Shown here in pieces: positions 1 through 6,721 of a stretch of DNA of 13,193 bases. The first letter of the stretch is position 1. The number at the start of each line of letters is the position of its first letter. The notes below the pieces were generated by a model. It had not been told where the DNA came from. It saw nothing but the letters and a program-made list of their open reading frames with translations, and did no database searches. The translations under genes were made by a program, and so were the position numbers. The stretch is from Nitrospirota bacterium (GTDB lineage Bacteria > Nitrospirota > RBG-16-64-22 > JACRHK01): contig JACRHK010000241.1 in the NCBI GenBank assembly GCA_016217625.1, positions 1-13,193 of the forward strand. The letters are read 5' to 3'.

Positions 1-843
1 GGGCAGGTGGCCGGCGCGGCCTTCGACGTCTTCGAGAAGGAGCCGCCGGGGGAGCATCCCCTGCTCACGCTGGAGAACTTCATCGCCACCCCCCACCTGG
101 GGGCCGCGACGGAAGAGGCCCAGGAGAACGTGGCCGTGGCGGTGGCCGAGCAGGTCGTGGACTTCCTGGTCCACGGGACGATCCGGAACGCCGTCAACGT
201 CCCCTGCGTGGCGCCGGACATGCTTCCCAAAGTCCAGCCTTACGCGACGCTGGCCGAGCGCTTGGGGAGCTTCCTGGCGCAGATCTACGAGGGGGCCTTG
301 ACGGAGTTCACCATCGAGTACCGGGGGGAGGTGACGCAGTTGGAGTCGGCCCCCATCACGACCGCCGCCCTCAAGGGGCTGCTGACCCCCATCCTCGAGG
401 AGCCGGTGAATTTCGTGAACGCGCCCCTCATCGCCAGGGAGCGGGGGATCCAGGTCAAGGAGATCCGGAGCACCGAGGTGGAGGAGTTCATCAGCCTGGT
501 CCGGCTGCGCGCCACGTCCGGCGCGCGGATCGTATCCGTGGCCGGCACCCTCGGCAGCCGGAAGGAGCCGCGCATCGTGGAGGTGGACGGCCTCCCCCTG
601 GAGGTGATCCCCGAAGGGGATCTCCTCATGCTCTACAACGACGACAAGCCGGGCGTCGTGGGCAACGTGGGCGTCCTGCTGGGCAGCCGCGGGATCAACA
701 TCGCGGGGCTGCAGCTCGGGCGGCAGCGGCCGGGCGGGCGGGCGATCTCGATCGTCTCCATCGATACGCCCCTTTCCGACGCCGTCCTGGCCGAGATCCG
801 AAGATTGCCTCATGTGTTATCGGTCAAGCAGATCAGATTGTGA
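1..843 (+). CDS. serA: D-3-phosphoglycerate dehydrogenase, C-terminal part (5' end outside window)
   Basis: Oxidises 3-phosphoglycerate to 3-phosphohydroxypyruvate with NAD+, the first step of serine biosynthesis; cytosolic. The frame is open from base 1, so the roughly 280 residues seen are about half of a usual 525-530-residue long-form enzyme. Seen in order: the end of the catalytic domain (AAFDVFEKEP at fragment residues 6-15, then TPHLGAATEEAQ with the general-base histidine at residue 32); an intervening ASB-like domain (about 70-200, with LKGLLTPILEEPVNFVNAP); and a C-terminal ACT domain (about 205-280, with DKPGVVGNVGVLLGSRGINI and LQLGRQRPGG). The ACT domain suggests amino-acid control, probably by serine as in other long forms; that part is inference. 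The GTG at base 7 is an internal codon, not a start. A palindromic repeat begins on the last base of the stop codon, and hisZ follows on the same strand. Confidence 0.96.
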   Translation, partial: GQVAGAAFDVFEKEPPGEHPLLTLENFIATPHLGAATEEAQENVAVAVAEQVVDFLVHGTIRNAVNVPCVAPDMLPKVQPYATLAERLGSFLAQIYEGALTEFTIEYRGEVTQLESAPITTAALKGLLTPILEEPVNFVNAPLIARERGIQVKEIRSTEVEEFISLVRLRATSGARIVSVAGTLGSRKEPRIVEVDGLPLEVIPEGDLLMLYNDDKPGVVGNVGVLLGSRGINIAGLQLGRQRPGGRAISIVSIDTPLSDAVLAEIRRLPHVLSVKQIRL

Positions 844-967
844 CAGGCTGCTGAAAAAGTCCATCTGCGTCGTTCTTGCCCTTCGGGCTCTCTCGACGTA
901 CTCGCTTGTACGCCTCGGTCGCCCTCAGGGCTGCGGCCTTGCACCTGGAGCTTTTTGATCAGCCTGT
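843..967. repeat. 125-bp imperfect palindromic (MITE/REP-like) element between serA and hisZ
   Basis: The ends are inverted copies of each other: ACAGGCTG then CTGAAAAAGTCC on the left, and GGAGCTTTTTGATC then AGCCTGT on the right. Inside, the arms contain matching small hairpins (GCCCTTCGGGC near 878 and GCCCTCAGGGC near 921), and the centre is an inverted pair CGTAC/GTACG around TCGCTT (about 896-912). The whole element could fold as one long imperfect cruciform or RNA hairpin. It has no coding frame of its own. It starts on the final base of the serA stop codon and fills most of the serA-hisZ gap. No target duplication is obvious. I infer a non-autonomous, dispersed repeat; copy number cannot be judged from one window. 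Confidence 0.75.
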
Positions 968-1012
968 GGAAACTTTCAACGGGAGTGCGCGAGGCGCGTT
1001 GCGGATACTGGA

Positions 1013-2296
1013 ATGAAGACCAACAGACGGTCACAGGCGGTCTTCCCCAGGGGGATCGTGAGCCATCTTCCCGAGAGCGCCGCGCGGAAGCGCCAGGTGG
1101 AGGAACGGATCCTCTCCGTGTTCGCCCAGTGGGGCTTCCAGGAGATCATCCCCGGCGCGTTCGAGTTCTTCGACCAGCTCCAGCAGGGAACCGATGACCG
1201 CCTGTTGGAGGACAGCTACAAGCTCACCGACCGGGGGAGCGGGCGGGTGATGGTCCTCCGCCCCGACGTGACGCTGCAGATCGCCCGCATCGCCGCCACC
1301 ACGCTGGCCGGCGCCCCCAAGCCCCTCCGGCTCAGCTACCGGAGCAGCGCCTACCGCTACGAGAACGATCAGGCCCGGAAGAATCGGGAGGTCTCTCAGG
1401 TCGGGGTCGAGCTCCTCGGCCTGGAGCAACCCGAGGCGGACGCCGAGATGGTGGCCATCGCCGTGGAGTCGCTGGAGCGGGCCGGGCTCCGCTCGTACCA
1501 GATCGCGCTGGGGCAGGCGGCGTTCGTGCGGGGGATGATCGAGCGGCCCGATCTGGGTCCGGAGCCGCGGGCCGCGATCCGGGATGCCGTCCTGCGCAAG
1601 GACCTCTCCCAACTCGAGGCGATCACGGCGGAGGCGCATCTGTCGCCCGCCCACCGGCAGGGGCTCCTGGAGCTTCCCCGCTTGTTCGGCAAGGAGGAGA
1701 TCCTGGATCGGGCAGAGGCCGTGGCGGATAACCCCGCCTCGAAGGGGGCGGTGGCCAATCTCCGGGAGGTCTATCGGTTCCTGCGGATCTACGGGCTGGA
1801 CCGGTATGTGGTCATGGACCTGGGGGAGGCGCGGGGGTTCGACTATTACACCGGGATCCTCTTCGAGGTCTTTGCCGAGGGAGTCGGGCAGAAGGTCGGG
1901 GGCGGCGGGCGGTACGACCGGCTGATCGGCAAGTTTGGGGAGCCCTGCCCGGCCACGGGGTTCGCCCTGGATGTCGATCTCCTGCAGGAGGCCCTGGAGC
2001 GGCAGCGCGCGCTGTCGGAGTACCGGGGGCCCGACTTCCTCATCGTCGATCTGTCGAAAGACAAGACCGTGGCCCTGGAGCTGGCCAAGGGGCTCCGGAA
2101 GCGGGGGGACCGCGCGGCCCGCGACATCATCCGGCGAGAGCTGGAGAGATCGATCGCCTACGCCAAGGAGAGCCGGATCGCCCAGGTGCTCGTCCTCGGG
2201 GCCCGCGGGGCCAAGCCGGATGAGGCGGTCGTCATCGACTGCCGGAGCAACGAGCGGAAGAAGTTGAAGATCAGGAAGATTCTAGGGAAATCCTAA
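1013..2296 (+). CDS. hisZ: ATP phosphoribosyltransferase regulatory subunit (HisRS paralogue)
   Basis: HisZ partners the short form of HisG to make active ATP phosphoribosyltransferase, the first step of histidine biosynthesis, and carries its histidine feedback control. The 427-residue protein has a class II tRNA-synthetase core: a start region of the P-x-G type (FPRGIVSHLP, about 11-20), the motif-2 area around residues 113-134 (YRYENDQARKNREVSQVGVE) and the GFDYYTGILFE segment around 275-285, followed by a glycine-rich GGGGRYDRLIG. It was distinguished from true HisRS by a divergent motif 2 and the absence of the LVRGLDYYT-type signature; a C-terminal segment (about 340-427) resembles the HisRS anticodon-binding domain and makes it longer than many HisZ. 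The ATG at 1013 keeps the conserved N-terminus but has no clear Shine-Dalgarno. HisZ next to purA is a known bacterial arrangement; hisG is not in this window. Confidence 0.88.
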   Translation: MKTNRRSQAVFPRGIVSHLPESAARKRQVEERILSVFAQWGFQEIIPGAFEFFDQLQQGTDDRLLEDSYKLTDRGSGRVMVLRPDVTLQIARIAATTLAGAPKPLRLSYRSSAYRYENDQARKNREVSQVGVELLGLEQPEADAEMVAIAVESLERAGLRSYQIALGQAAFVRGMIERPDLGPEPRAAIRDAVLRKDLSQLEAITAEAHLSPAHRQGLLELPRLFGKEEILDRAEAVADNPASKGAVANLREVYRFLRIYGLDRYVVMDLGEARGFDYYTGILFEVFAEGVGQKVGGGGRYDRLIGKFGEPCPATGFALDVDLLQEALERQRALSEYRGPDFLIVDLSKDKTVALELAKGLRKRGDRAARDIIRRELERSIAYAKESRIAQVLVLGARGAKPDEAVVIDCRSNERKKLKIRKILGKS

Positions 2297-2362
2297 ATCC
2301 TAAGCACGAAATCCGAAGCTGAAATTGTTTGAGATTTCGGATTTCGAATTTGGGATTTGTGC
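2288..2362. repeat. AT-rich inverted repeat built from AAATCC units
   Basis: A sharply AT-rich island in GC-rich surroundings. The left arm contains three AAATCC units, and the right arm contains the reverse complement of the same units (GGATTT). An exact 11-bp inverted pair, CGAAATCCGAA at 2307-2317 and TTCGGATTTCG at 2336-2346, forms a hairpin with an 18-base loop. The outer GCAC at 2304-2307 meets GTGC at 2359-2362. The left arm overlaps the last codons and stop of hisZ (stop at 2294-2296). The unit pattern suggests a dispersed intergenic repeat rather than a site belonging to hisZ or purA. Confidence 0.6.
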
Positions 2363-2370
2363 GGGTTGTG

Positions 2371-2392
2371 GGGTCATTGCGACCCTTTTTTT
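2371..2392 (+). terminator. Putative intrinsic terminator before purA
   Basis: GGGTC at 2371-2375 pairs with GACCC at 2381-2385 across a 5-base loop, followed directly by seven T residues (2386-2392). The stem is only 5 bp, which is short for an efficient terminator. It may end the serA-hisZ transcript, or act as a leader attenuator if purA is read through from upstream. Confidence 0.5.
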
Positions 2393-2401
2393 GCCGTTTG
2401 C

Positions 2402-2417
2402 CCCGACGGCCGTCGGG
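2402..2417. promoter_or_regulatory. Perfect 16-bp palindrome upstream of the purA ribosome-binding site
   Basis: CCCGACGGCCGTCGGG reads the same on both strands. It lies 9 bases after the T-run of the putative terminator and 4 bases before the purA Shine-Dalgarno. It could be an operator, or it could form an RNA hairpin that shields the ribosome-binding site. No known repressor site matches it from memory; function is inference. Confidence 0.4.
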
Positions 2418-2421
2418 ACAG

Positions 2422-2429
2422 GGAGGTGA
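2422..2429 (+). promoter_or_regulatory. Shine-Dalgarno that fixes the purA start
   Basis: GGAGGTGA lies 4 bases before the GTG at 2434. The frame stays open upstream to 2329, but only the GTG at 2434 has this spacing and gives the normal PurA N-terminus. Confidence 0.85.
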
Positions 2430-2433
2430 CGCG

Positions 2434-3732
2434 GTGAGCGGGTTGGTGGTGGTCGGGACGCAGTGGGGGGACGAGGGGAAGGGGAAGATTATCGACCTCC
2501 TGGCCGAGCGGGCGGACGTCGTGGCGCGCTATCAGGGCGGGCACAATGCGGGCCACACGATCGTGCTGGGGGGAGAGCGGTTCGTCGTCCACCTGGTCCC
2601 TTCCGGGATTTTTCATCCCGGCAAGGTCTGCGTCATCGGCAACGGCGTCGTCGTGGACCCGGCCGCCCTGTTGGAAGAGATCCAACTGCTCCGCGAGCGG
2701 GGCATTGCGGTGGAGGGCCGGCTCTTCGTGAGCAACCGCGCGCACCTGATCCTGCCCTACCACAAGGCCATCGACAAAGAGAGCGAGAAGCTCCGGGGGA
2801 TCCGCCGCATCGGCACCACGGGGCGGGGGATCGGACCGGCCTACGTCGACAAGATGGCGCGGGTGGGAATCCAGGTGGGGGACCTGCTGGATGCGGATCT
2901 CTTTCGCGAGAAGCTGCAAGCCAATCTTCTGGAGATGAACTACCTCATGGAGCACCGCTACGAGATCCCGCGGTTCGACCTGGAAGAAGTCTTCGAGACC
3001 TATCAGGGGCACGGCAAGGCAATCGCCCCTTATGTGGCCGACACCGCGTTGCTGCTCCACCGGGCGCTGAAGGAAGGCAAAAGGGTTCTGTTTGAAGGGG
3101 CGCAGGGGACGCTGCTGGACGTGGACTTCGGGACCTACCCGTACGTGACCTCCTCCAGCGCCTGCGCAGGAGGGGCCTGCACGTGCACGGGGGTAAGCCC
3201 CCTGGCCATGACCGGCGTGCTGGGCGTCGCGAAGGCCTATACGACCCGAGTGGGAAGCGGGCCGTTCCCGACGGAGATGCAAGACGCCTTGGGGGAGCTG
3301 TTTCGAGAGCGGGGCGGGGAGTACGGGGCGACAACGGGGCGGCCGCGGCGGTGCGGCTGGTTCGATGCCGTCGCCGCGCGGTATGCCGCCCGGATCAACG
3401 GGCTGACCGGCCTGGCCCTCACCAAGCTGGACGTGCTGGACACCAGCGAGACCGTGCGTGTCTGCGTCGCCTACCGCCTGCGGGGGGAGACGATTAGGGA
3501 GTTCGTCGGCTCGGCCCACGATCTGGAGCAGTGCGAGCCGGTCTACGAGGATCTGCCGGGGTGGAAGGACAGCACGCGGGGCATGGAAACGTTTGACCGG
3601 CTCCCCTCGGCTGCACAGCGCTTTGTCCGGCGCCTGGAAACCCTGGTCGGCGTGCCCGTGCAGCTCATCTCCACGGGAGCCAAGCGGGATGAGGTGATCG
3701 AGATCGCCGATCCGCTGAAGGCGGCTCGCTGA
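2434..3732 (+). CDS. purA: Adenylosuccinate synthetase
   Basis: Joins IMP and aspartate using GTP to give adenylosuccinate, the committed step to AMP; cytosolic homodimer. The product is 432 residues, the usual family length. Visible motifs are the GTP-binding loop GTQWGDEGKGK (8-18) with the catalytic Asp13, GGHNAGHTIV with catalytic His41 (same numbering as the E. coli enzyme), GTTGRGIGPAY, QGTLLDVDFGTYPYVTSS, RVGSGPFPTE, TTGRPRRCGWFD and TKLDVLD. The GTG start at 2434 is preferred over longer alternatives because it has a strong Shine-Dalgarno and an N-terminus matching the family. A small oddity is a cysteine-rich ACAGGACTCTG segment just after the TSS motif, where the family is usually Thr/Ala/Val-rich. 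It is separated from hisZ by 137 bp holding a repeat, a terminator-like hairpin and a palindrome, so it may have its own control. Confidence 0.98.
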   Translation: MSGLVVVGTQWGDEGKGKIIDLLAERADVVARYQGGHNAGHTIVLGGERFVVHLVPSGIFHPGKVCVIGNGVVVDPAALLEEIQLLRERGIAVEGRLFVSNRAHLILPYHKAIDKESEKLRGIRRIGTTGRGIGPAYVDKMARVGIQVGDLLDADLFREKLQANLLEMNYLMEHRYEIPRFDLEEVFETYQGHGKAIAPYVADTALLLHRALKEGKRVLFEGAQGTLLDVDFGTYPYVTSSSACAGGACTCTGVSPLAMTGVLGVAKAYTTRVGSGPFPTEMQDALGELFRERGGEYGATTGRPRRCGWFDAVAARYAARINGLTGLALTKLDVLDTSETVRVCVAYRLRGETIREFVGSAHDLEQCEPVYEDLPGWKDSTRGMETFDRLPSAAQRFVRRLETLVGVPVQLISTGAKRDEVIEIADPLKAAR

Positions 3733-3753
3733 GAGACGCGCAGAGAAAAAGGC

Positions 3754-3782
3754 TTGTCAACGGCAGGGATTCTTCCTACAAT
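3754..3782 (+). promoter_or_regulatory. Sigma-70-type promoter for the tRNA-Lys/tRNA-Glu pair
   Basis: TTGTCA at 3754-3759 and TACAAT at 3777-3782 are separated by exactly 17 bases. Transcription would begin near 3789, about 45 bases before the mature 5' end of tRNA-Lys, a normal tRNA leader length. It lies just after the purA stop codon. Confidence 0.65.
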
Positions 3783-3833
3783 AAGCAGCAAGCCTTCGGT
3801 GAGATTCGCAAACCTGAAACTTGCAAGCTTTGC

Positions 3834-3908
3834 GGGCCGCTAGCTCAGTGGTAGAGCGTCTGCCTTTTAAGCAGAGGGTCGTAGGTTCGAATCCTACGCG
3901 GCTCACCA
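3834..3908 (+). tRNA. tRNA-Lys(TTT)
   Basis: A complete 75-base cloverleaf with encoded CCA. Acceptor GGGCCGC pairs with GCGGCTC (one G-T wobble), the D-stem is GCTC/GAGC, and the anticodon stem TCTGC/GCAGA encloses loop CTTTTAA with anticodon TTT at positions 34-36. The T-arm is GTAGG-TTCGAAT-CCTAC and the discriminator base is A. Confidence 0.95.
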
Positions 3909-3912
3909 GCGT

Positions 3913-3990
3913 GTCCCCATCGTCTAGCCTGGCCTAGGACACCGGCCTTTCAAGCCGACAACACGGGTTCGAATCCCGTTGGGGACACCA
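3913..3990 (+). tRNA. tRNA-Glu(TTC)
   Basis: A complete 78-base cloverleaf with encoded CCA. Acceptor GTCCCCA pairs perfectly with TGGGGAC, the anticodon loop CTTTCAA gives anticodon TTC, and the T-arm is ACGGG-TTCGAAT-CCCGT. It follows tRNA-Lys after only 4 bases, so both are probably cut from one precursor. Confidence 0.95.
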
Positions 3991-4159
3991 AGTTGCAATT
4001 TGACGACGCTGGGTTGGCACCATAGACCATAGGTCGGAAAACCCAATAAGCTACCTCTGCAGGAGGGCCACAGACGACGGCAGCCTCTGAATCCCTCCCG
4101 CAATCAGATTGAAGGACCGCGGCCAGTTTTTCTGCACAGCATAGCCCCTTTCCATCCTG

Positions 4160-4561
4160 TCAGCGACGAGCGATCAGGATTTTCTCGCCGTCTTTAAAGA
4201 GGACCTGAATTTTATCGCCGGCCAAGAGGTGGGTCACGACGCCGAGTCCAAAGGTGGTGTGGTCGATGAGGTCATTGACCTTGAAATGCCCGGAAAAGGT
4301 GTAGGGGATTTTCTTCTGGGGTGTCACAGGATTCATTGCCTTTCCCCAAACCTCCTCGGGCGAGACCTTGCCCTGTCGTTTCCCAGGCGGTTTTAGCGGC
4401 GCTTCCGGGTCGCGATAACGGTGCTGACCCCCACAGCTTTTGCACTGAACCTTGGCGATCCGATCCTGTACCATGGAAACAATGATATGCGCGGTAGGTT
4501 TCTTGCATCTCATACACATGGAGGGGGTCTCGCCCCCTACCGCTTTTTTCTCTGTTGACAT
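4160..4561 (-). CDS. Small zinc-ribbon protein with C-terminal Tudor/SH3-like domain, function unknown
   Basis: A 133-residue cytosolic protein. The N-terminal part has a four-cysteine zinc-ribbon pattern (C16-x2-C19 and C40-x2-C43) with short beta-like segments between. The middle (about 50-88) is basic and proline-rich and probably flexible. The C-terminal 45 residues (FKVNDLIDHTTFGLGVV then LLAGDKIQVLFKDGEKILI) match the G-D-x-x-x-H-x-x-F-G-x-G-x-V pattern seen in CarD-like domains and in the Tudor-like end of UvrD/PcrA helicases, which bind RNA polymerase or nucleic acid. The ATG at 4561 is chosen over longer starts because AGGTGAG lies 5 bases upstream. It follows the RNA helicase gene on the same strand after 126 bp, so a shared transcript and an RNA- or polymerase-related job are plausible inferences. 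I do not recognise a named family. Confidence 0.8.
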   Translation of the reverse strand: MSTEKKAVGGETPSMCMRCKKPTAHIIVSMVQDRIAKVQCKSCGGQHRYRDPEAPLKPPGKRQGKVSPEEVWGKAMNPVTPQKKIPYTFSGHFKVNDLIDHTTFGLGVVTHLLAGDKIQVLFKDGEKILIARR

Positions 4562-4649
4562 TTGCTCACCTCTCGCCGGCAGATGACACGCCATGTTGCT
4601 TCCCATGATACCCATTCTGCGTCTCAAGGAACCGTGGCTCCGGCAAGCT

Positions 4650-4663
4650 GAGGGATATCCCTC
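4650..4663. repeat. Perfect 14-bp palindrome in the helicase/zinc-ribbon gap
   Basis: GAGGGATATCCCTC is an exact palindrome located between the helicase stop (4688) and the zinc-ribbon start (4561). With no loop it is a better dimer-binding site than an RNA hairpin. No function is known to me. Confidence 0.4.
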
Positions 4664-4687
4664 GTTGGATTTGAGATGCAGACAACG

Positions 4688-5932
4688 TTACCAGCTCCTG
4701 CGGCGCTGACGGTCCCCTCTCTTGACAAACCGCGTGGCCGGGCCTCCCTGTCTCCACGGCTTGTCTCCTACAGAGCGACCCTGGGGGTTGAGAGGCTGAG
4801 CGGAGTCCCGAGGAACCGCGTAGCCGGTCACTTCACGGACCGGGATACGCCGGCCGATCAACTGTTCGATCGCGCGGATCAGGGGTCTCTCTTCAGGCGA
4901 CACCAGGGTCAGGGCATTCCCCACCCTGCCGGCACGGGCGGTCCGTCCGATGCGATGCACATAATCCTCCGGGGAACGCGGGACATCAAAGTTCACAACG
5001 TGTGAGATCCCCTCCACGTCCAGACCGCGTGAGGCCACATCCGTTGCGACAAGCACACCGACCCGGCCTTGCCGAAACCTCTCCAGGGCTTGCGTTCTTG
5101 CCGACTGGCTTTTGTTCCCATGGATGGCGGCCACGGGGTGTCCGTTTCGGCCCAGGAATTCAGACAGCTTATCCGCCCCATGCTTGGTCCGGGTAAACAC
5201 CAGGGCCTGCAACATCTTTTCCTCTGCAAGCAGGTGCCGCAGCAGGTGCCGTTTATCGGAAACCCCCACCGGGCAGACTACCTGACGGATGCCTTCCGCC
5301 GGAGCAGATCGCCGGGAGACCTCCACCAGAACCGGTTCCCTCAAGATTTCTTTGGCAAGCTGCCGGATGGCTTCCGGCATCGTGGCCGAGAAAAGCAGGG
5401 TCTGGCGTTGAGCAGGCAATGCCCGGAAGATCTTCCTGACATCTTGGATAAATCCCATGTCCAGCATGCGGTCGGCCTCGTCCAGCACAACCATCTCCAG
5501 GCTCCGAAAATTCACATTCCCCCGCTCCAAGTGATCCAGCAAGCGGCCAGGTGTCGCCACCAGGAGGTCGATGCCTTGCCGAAGCCTCTGCCGTTGGGGC
5601 TCAAGGCCCACACCGCCAATAACCACTGCGGATTTCAGAGGGAGGTGGCGGCCATAGGTCCGTACACTCTCGGCCACCTGGGCCGCCAGCTCACGAGTCG
5701 GCACCAGGACCAGCGCCCGCAGACGACTGGTGTGCCCTGTTCGCAGGCGGTGAAGGATCGGGAGCACGAAGACAGCCGTTTTCCCCGTGCCGGTCTGGGC
5801 GCTTCCTATCAGGTCGCGACCCTCAAGGGCCGGCGGAATGCCCTGCGTTTGTATGGGTGTGGGGGTTTCATAGCGCTCGTCTTGGACAGCGCGGACGAGT
5901 TCGGGCGCAAGACCCAAATCACTAAACTTCAT
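4688..5932 (-). CDS. rhlE: DEAD-box ATP-dependent RNA helicase, RhlE type
   Basis: Unwinds short RNA duplexes with ATP; RhlE-type proteins act in ribosome assembly, RNA decay and cold adaptation. The 414-residue protein has all the core motifs: Q-motif with upstream Phe3 and Gln28 (TPTPIQ), Walker A AQTGTGKT (45-52), PTRELAAQ (78-85), ATPGRLLD, DEAD at 151-154, SAT at 182-184, FTRTKHGADKL, IHGNKSQ, VLVATDVASRGLD and HRIGRTARAG. The tail of about 40 residues is rich in Arg, Gln and Gly and is short for the family. The start MKFSDLGLAPEL is typical of RhlE; a GTG just before the ATG (5935) is also possible because the GGAG ribosome-binding site sits about 7 bases from the GTG and 10 from the ATG. 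Transcription probably starts near 6125, giving a leader of about 190 bases. Confidence 0.93.
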   Translation of the reverse strand: MKFSDLGLAPELVRAVQDERYETPTPIQTQGIPPALEGRDLIGSAQTGTGKTAVFVLPILHRLRTGHTSRLRALVLVPTRELAAQVAESVRTYGRHLPLKSAVVIGGVGLEPQRQRLRQGIDLLVATPGRLLDHLERGNVNFRSLEMVVLDEADRMLDMGFIQDVRKIFRALPAQRQTLLFSATMPEAIRQLAKEILREPVLVEVSRRSAPAEGIRQVVCPVGVSDKRHLLRHLLAEEKMLQALVFTRTKHGADKLSEFLGRNGHPVAAIHGNKSQSARTQALERFRQGRVGVLVATDVASRGLDVEGISHVVNFDVPRSPEDYVHRIGRTARAGRVGNALTLVSPEERPLIRAIEQLIGRRIPVREVTGYAVPRDSAQPLNPQGRSVGDKPWRQGGPATRFVKRGDRQRRRSW

Positions 5933-6259
5933 CACAAAATTTCTCCTTTCCCCTCTCTACTGTTGATGGGGATGTTGCGGCACATGGACGAAATCCGTCC
6001 TTGCAGCGGGTTGATTGAAAGGAACCGAAGTGAGAAACGGGAAAGATCCTGTTGATGCATGGGAATGCCCGCTCCTGAGCGGGTAACCTTTGTAGAGGCA
6101 GGCGGCCGGCTCACGGTTCAACTTATGATGTATTATACATGATATTTTTGAAAAAGCCAGCAAAATCTTTGAGGGGCAAGGCCGGCTCACCAAGGGCCGG
6201 TCCCCGCCCCGATGAACATCGGGGGGCAGGCAGGGCGAGGAGCCGTAAGACTCAGCCCC
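5933..6259. other. 327-bp gap: helicase leader, promoter and hairpins; no gene
   Basis: No credible coding frame is present. Read on the minus strand it holds the probable helicase promoter (-10 at 6132-6137), then a leader with two hairpins: CCCGCTC/GAGCGGG (6068-6083) and GGACG/CGTCC (about 5992-6006). At the CBS-gene side a 7-bp stem CCCCGAT/ATCGGGG with a GAAC loop (6207-6224) follows the CBS stop codon; it lacks a T-run, so it is at most a Rho-assisted terminator or a REP-like unit. AT content rises sharply around 6121-6175. Confidence 0.6.
6132..6137 (-). promoter_or_regulatory. Consensus -10 box for the helicase gene, inside a small palindrome
   Basis: On the minus strand the sequence is exactly TATAAT. 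It lies within ATGTAT-T-ATACAT (6128-6140), an inverted repeat with 6-bp arms. The best -35 match 16 bases upstream (TGGCTT) is poor, so the promoter may need an activator or the site may be bound by a dimeric regulator. The predicted start is near 6125. Confidence 0.5.
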
Positions 6260-6661
6260 TCAGTCCACCCCCATTTTGGGCTCGTTGATCCGCTGGAAGT
6301 AGACCAGGAGGTCGCGGACGGAGAGGATGCCGACGATCTTAACGCCGTCCTTGACCACCAGGTGGCGGACGCCGCGGTCGCGCATCATATCATTGGCGGC
6401 CTGCGGCGTCTGGTTCTTGTCGATGGTGTGCTGGATCGTGTGGGAGATGCTTCCGATCGTTTGCTTCTCCGCGTCGACCCCTTCGGCGAGGATCTTGCGG
6501 ACGAGGTCGGTCTCGGTCACGACCCCGACATAGGCGCCGTCTTTCTCCACCAGGAGCGACCCGATGTGCTTGTCCCTCATGAGCTGGGCGGCCTGTCGGA
6601 TCGTGGCAGAGTGGGGGATGGAGAGGATGCTCCGGTTCATCAAGCGTTCGACCGTATCCAT
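6260..6661 (-). CDS. Two-CBS-domain protein
   Basis: A 133-residue protein made of a tandem pair of CBS domains (about 8-62 and 72-128). Such stand-alone pairs usually bind adenine nucleotides and sense energy state, or control a partner enzyme or channel. Motifs seen are VERLMNRSILSIPHSATIRQ and HIGSLLVEKDGAYVGVVTET in the first domain, and GVRHLVVKDGVKIVGILSVR in the second, both with the usual G-[IV]-[LV]-[ST]-x-x-D pattern (GVVTETDLV, GILSVRDLL). The ATG at 6661 has GGAGG 6 bases upstream. It has its own strand-switch context: divergent from the ferritin-like gene and 327 bp from the helicase, so no partner can be read from the operon. The ligand cannot be told from sequence. Confidence 0.92.
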   Translation of the reverse strand: MDTVERLMNRSILSIPHSATIRQAAQLMRDKHIGSLLVEKDGAYVGVVTETDLVRKILAEGVDAEKQTIGSISHTIQHTIDKNQTPQAANDMMRDRGVRHLVVKDGVKIVGILSVRDLLVYFQRINEPKMGVD

Positions 6662-6721
6662 GGTTGCCCTCCTTTTCTAGTGTAGTGTCCCAATCATCCT
6701 TTGACTTTTGTCGGGCAGGGG

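Noticed and set aside
2329..2433. 35-codon N-terminal extension of PurA
   Set aside because: It would translate the terminator-like hairpin and palindrome; PurA family length and the Shine-Dalgarno at 2422 support the GTG at 2434.
2374..3519. Long minus-strand frame opposite purA, and similar frames opposite hisZ and the IS110 transposase
   Set aside because: Mirror frames of strongly conserved genes with low-complexity Arg/Pro/Gly composition.
5069..6055. Long plus-strand frame (328 codons) opposite the helicase
   Set aside because: It is antisense to all conserved helicase motifs and has no ribosome site or recognisable domain.
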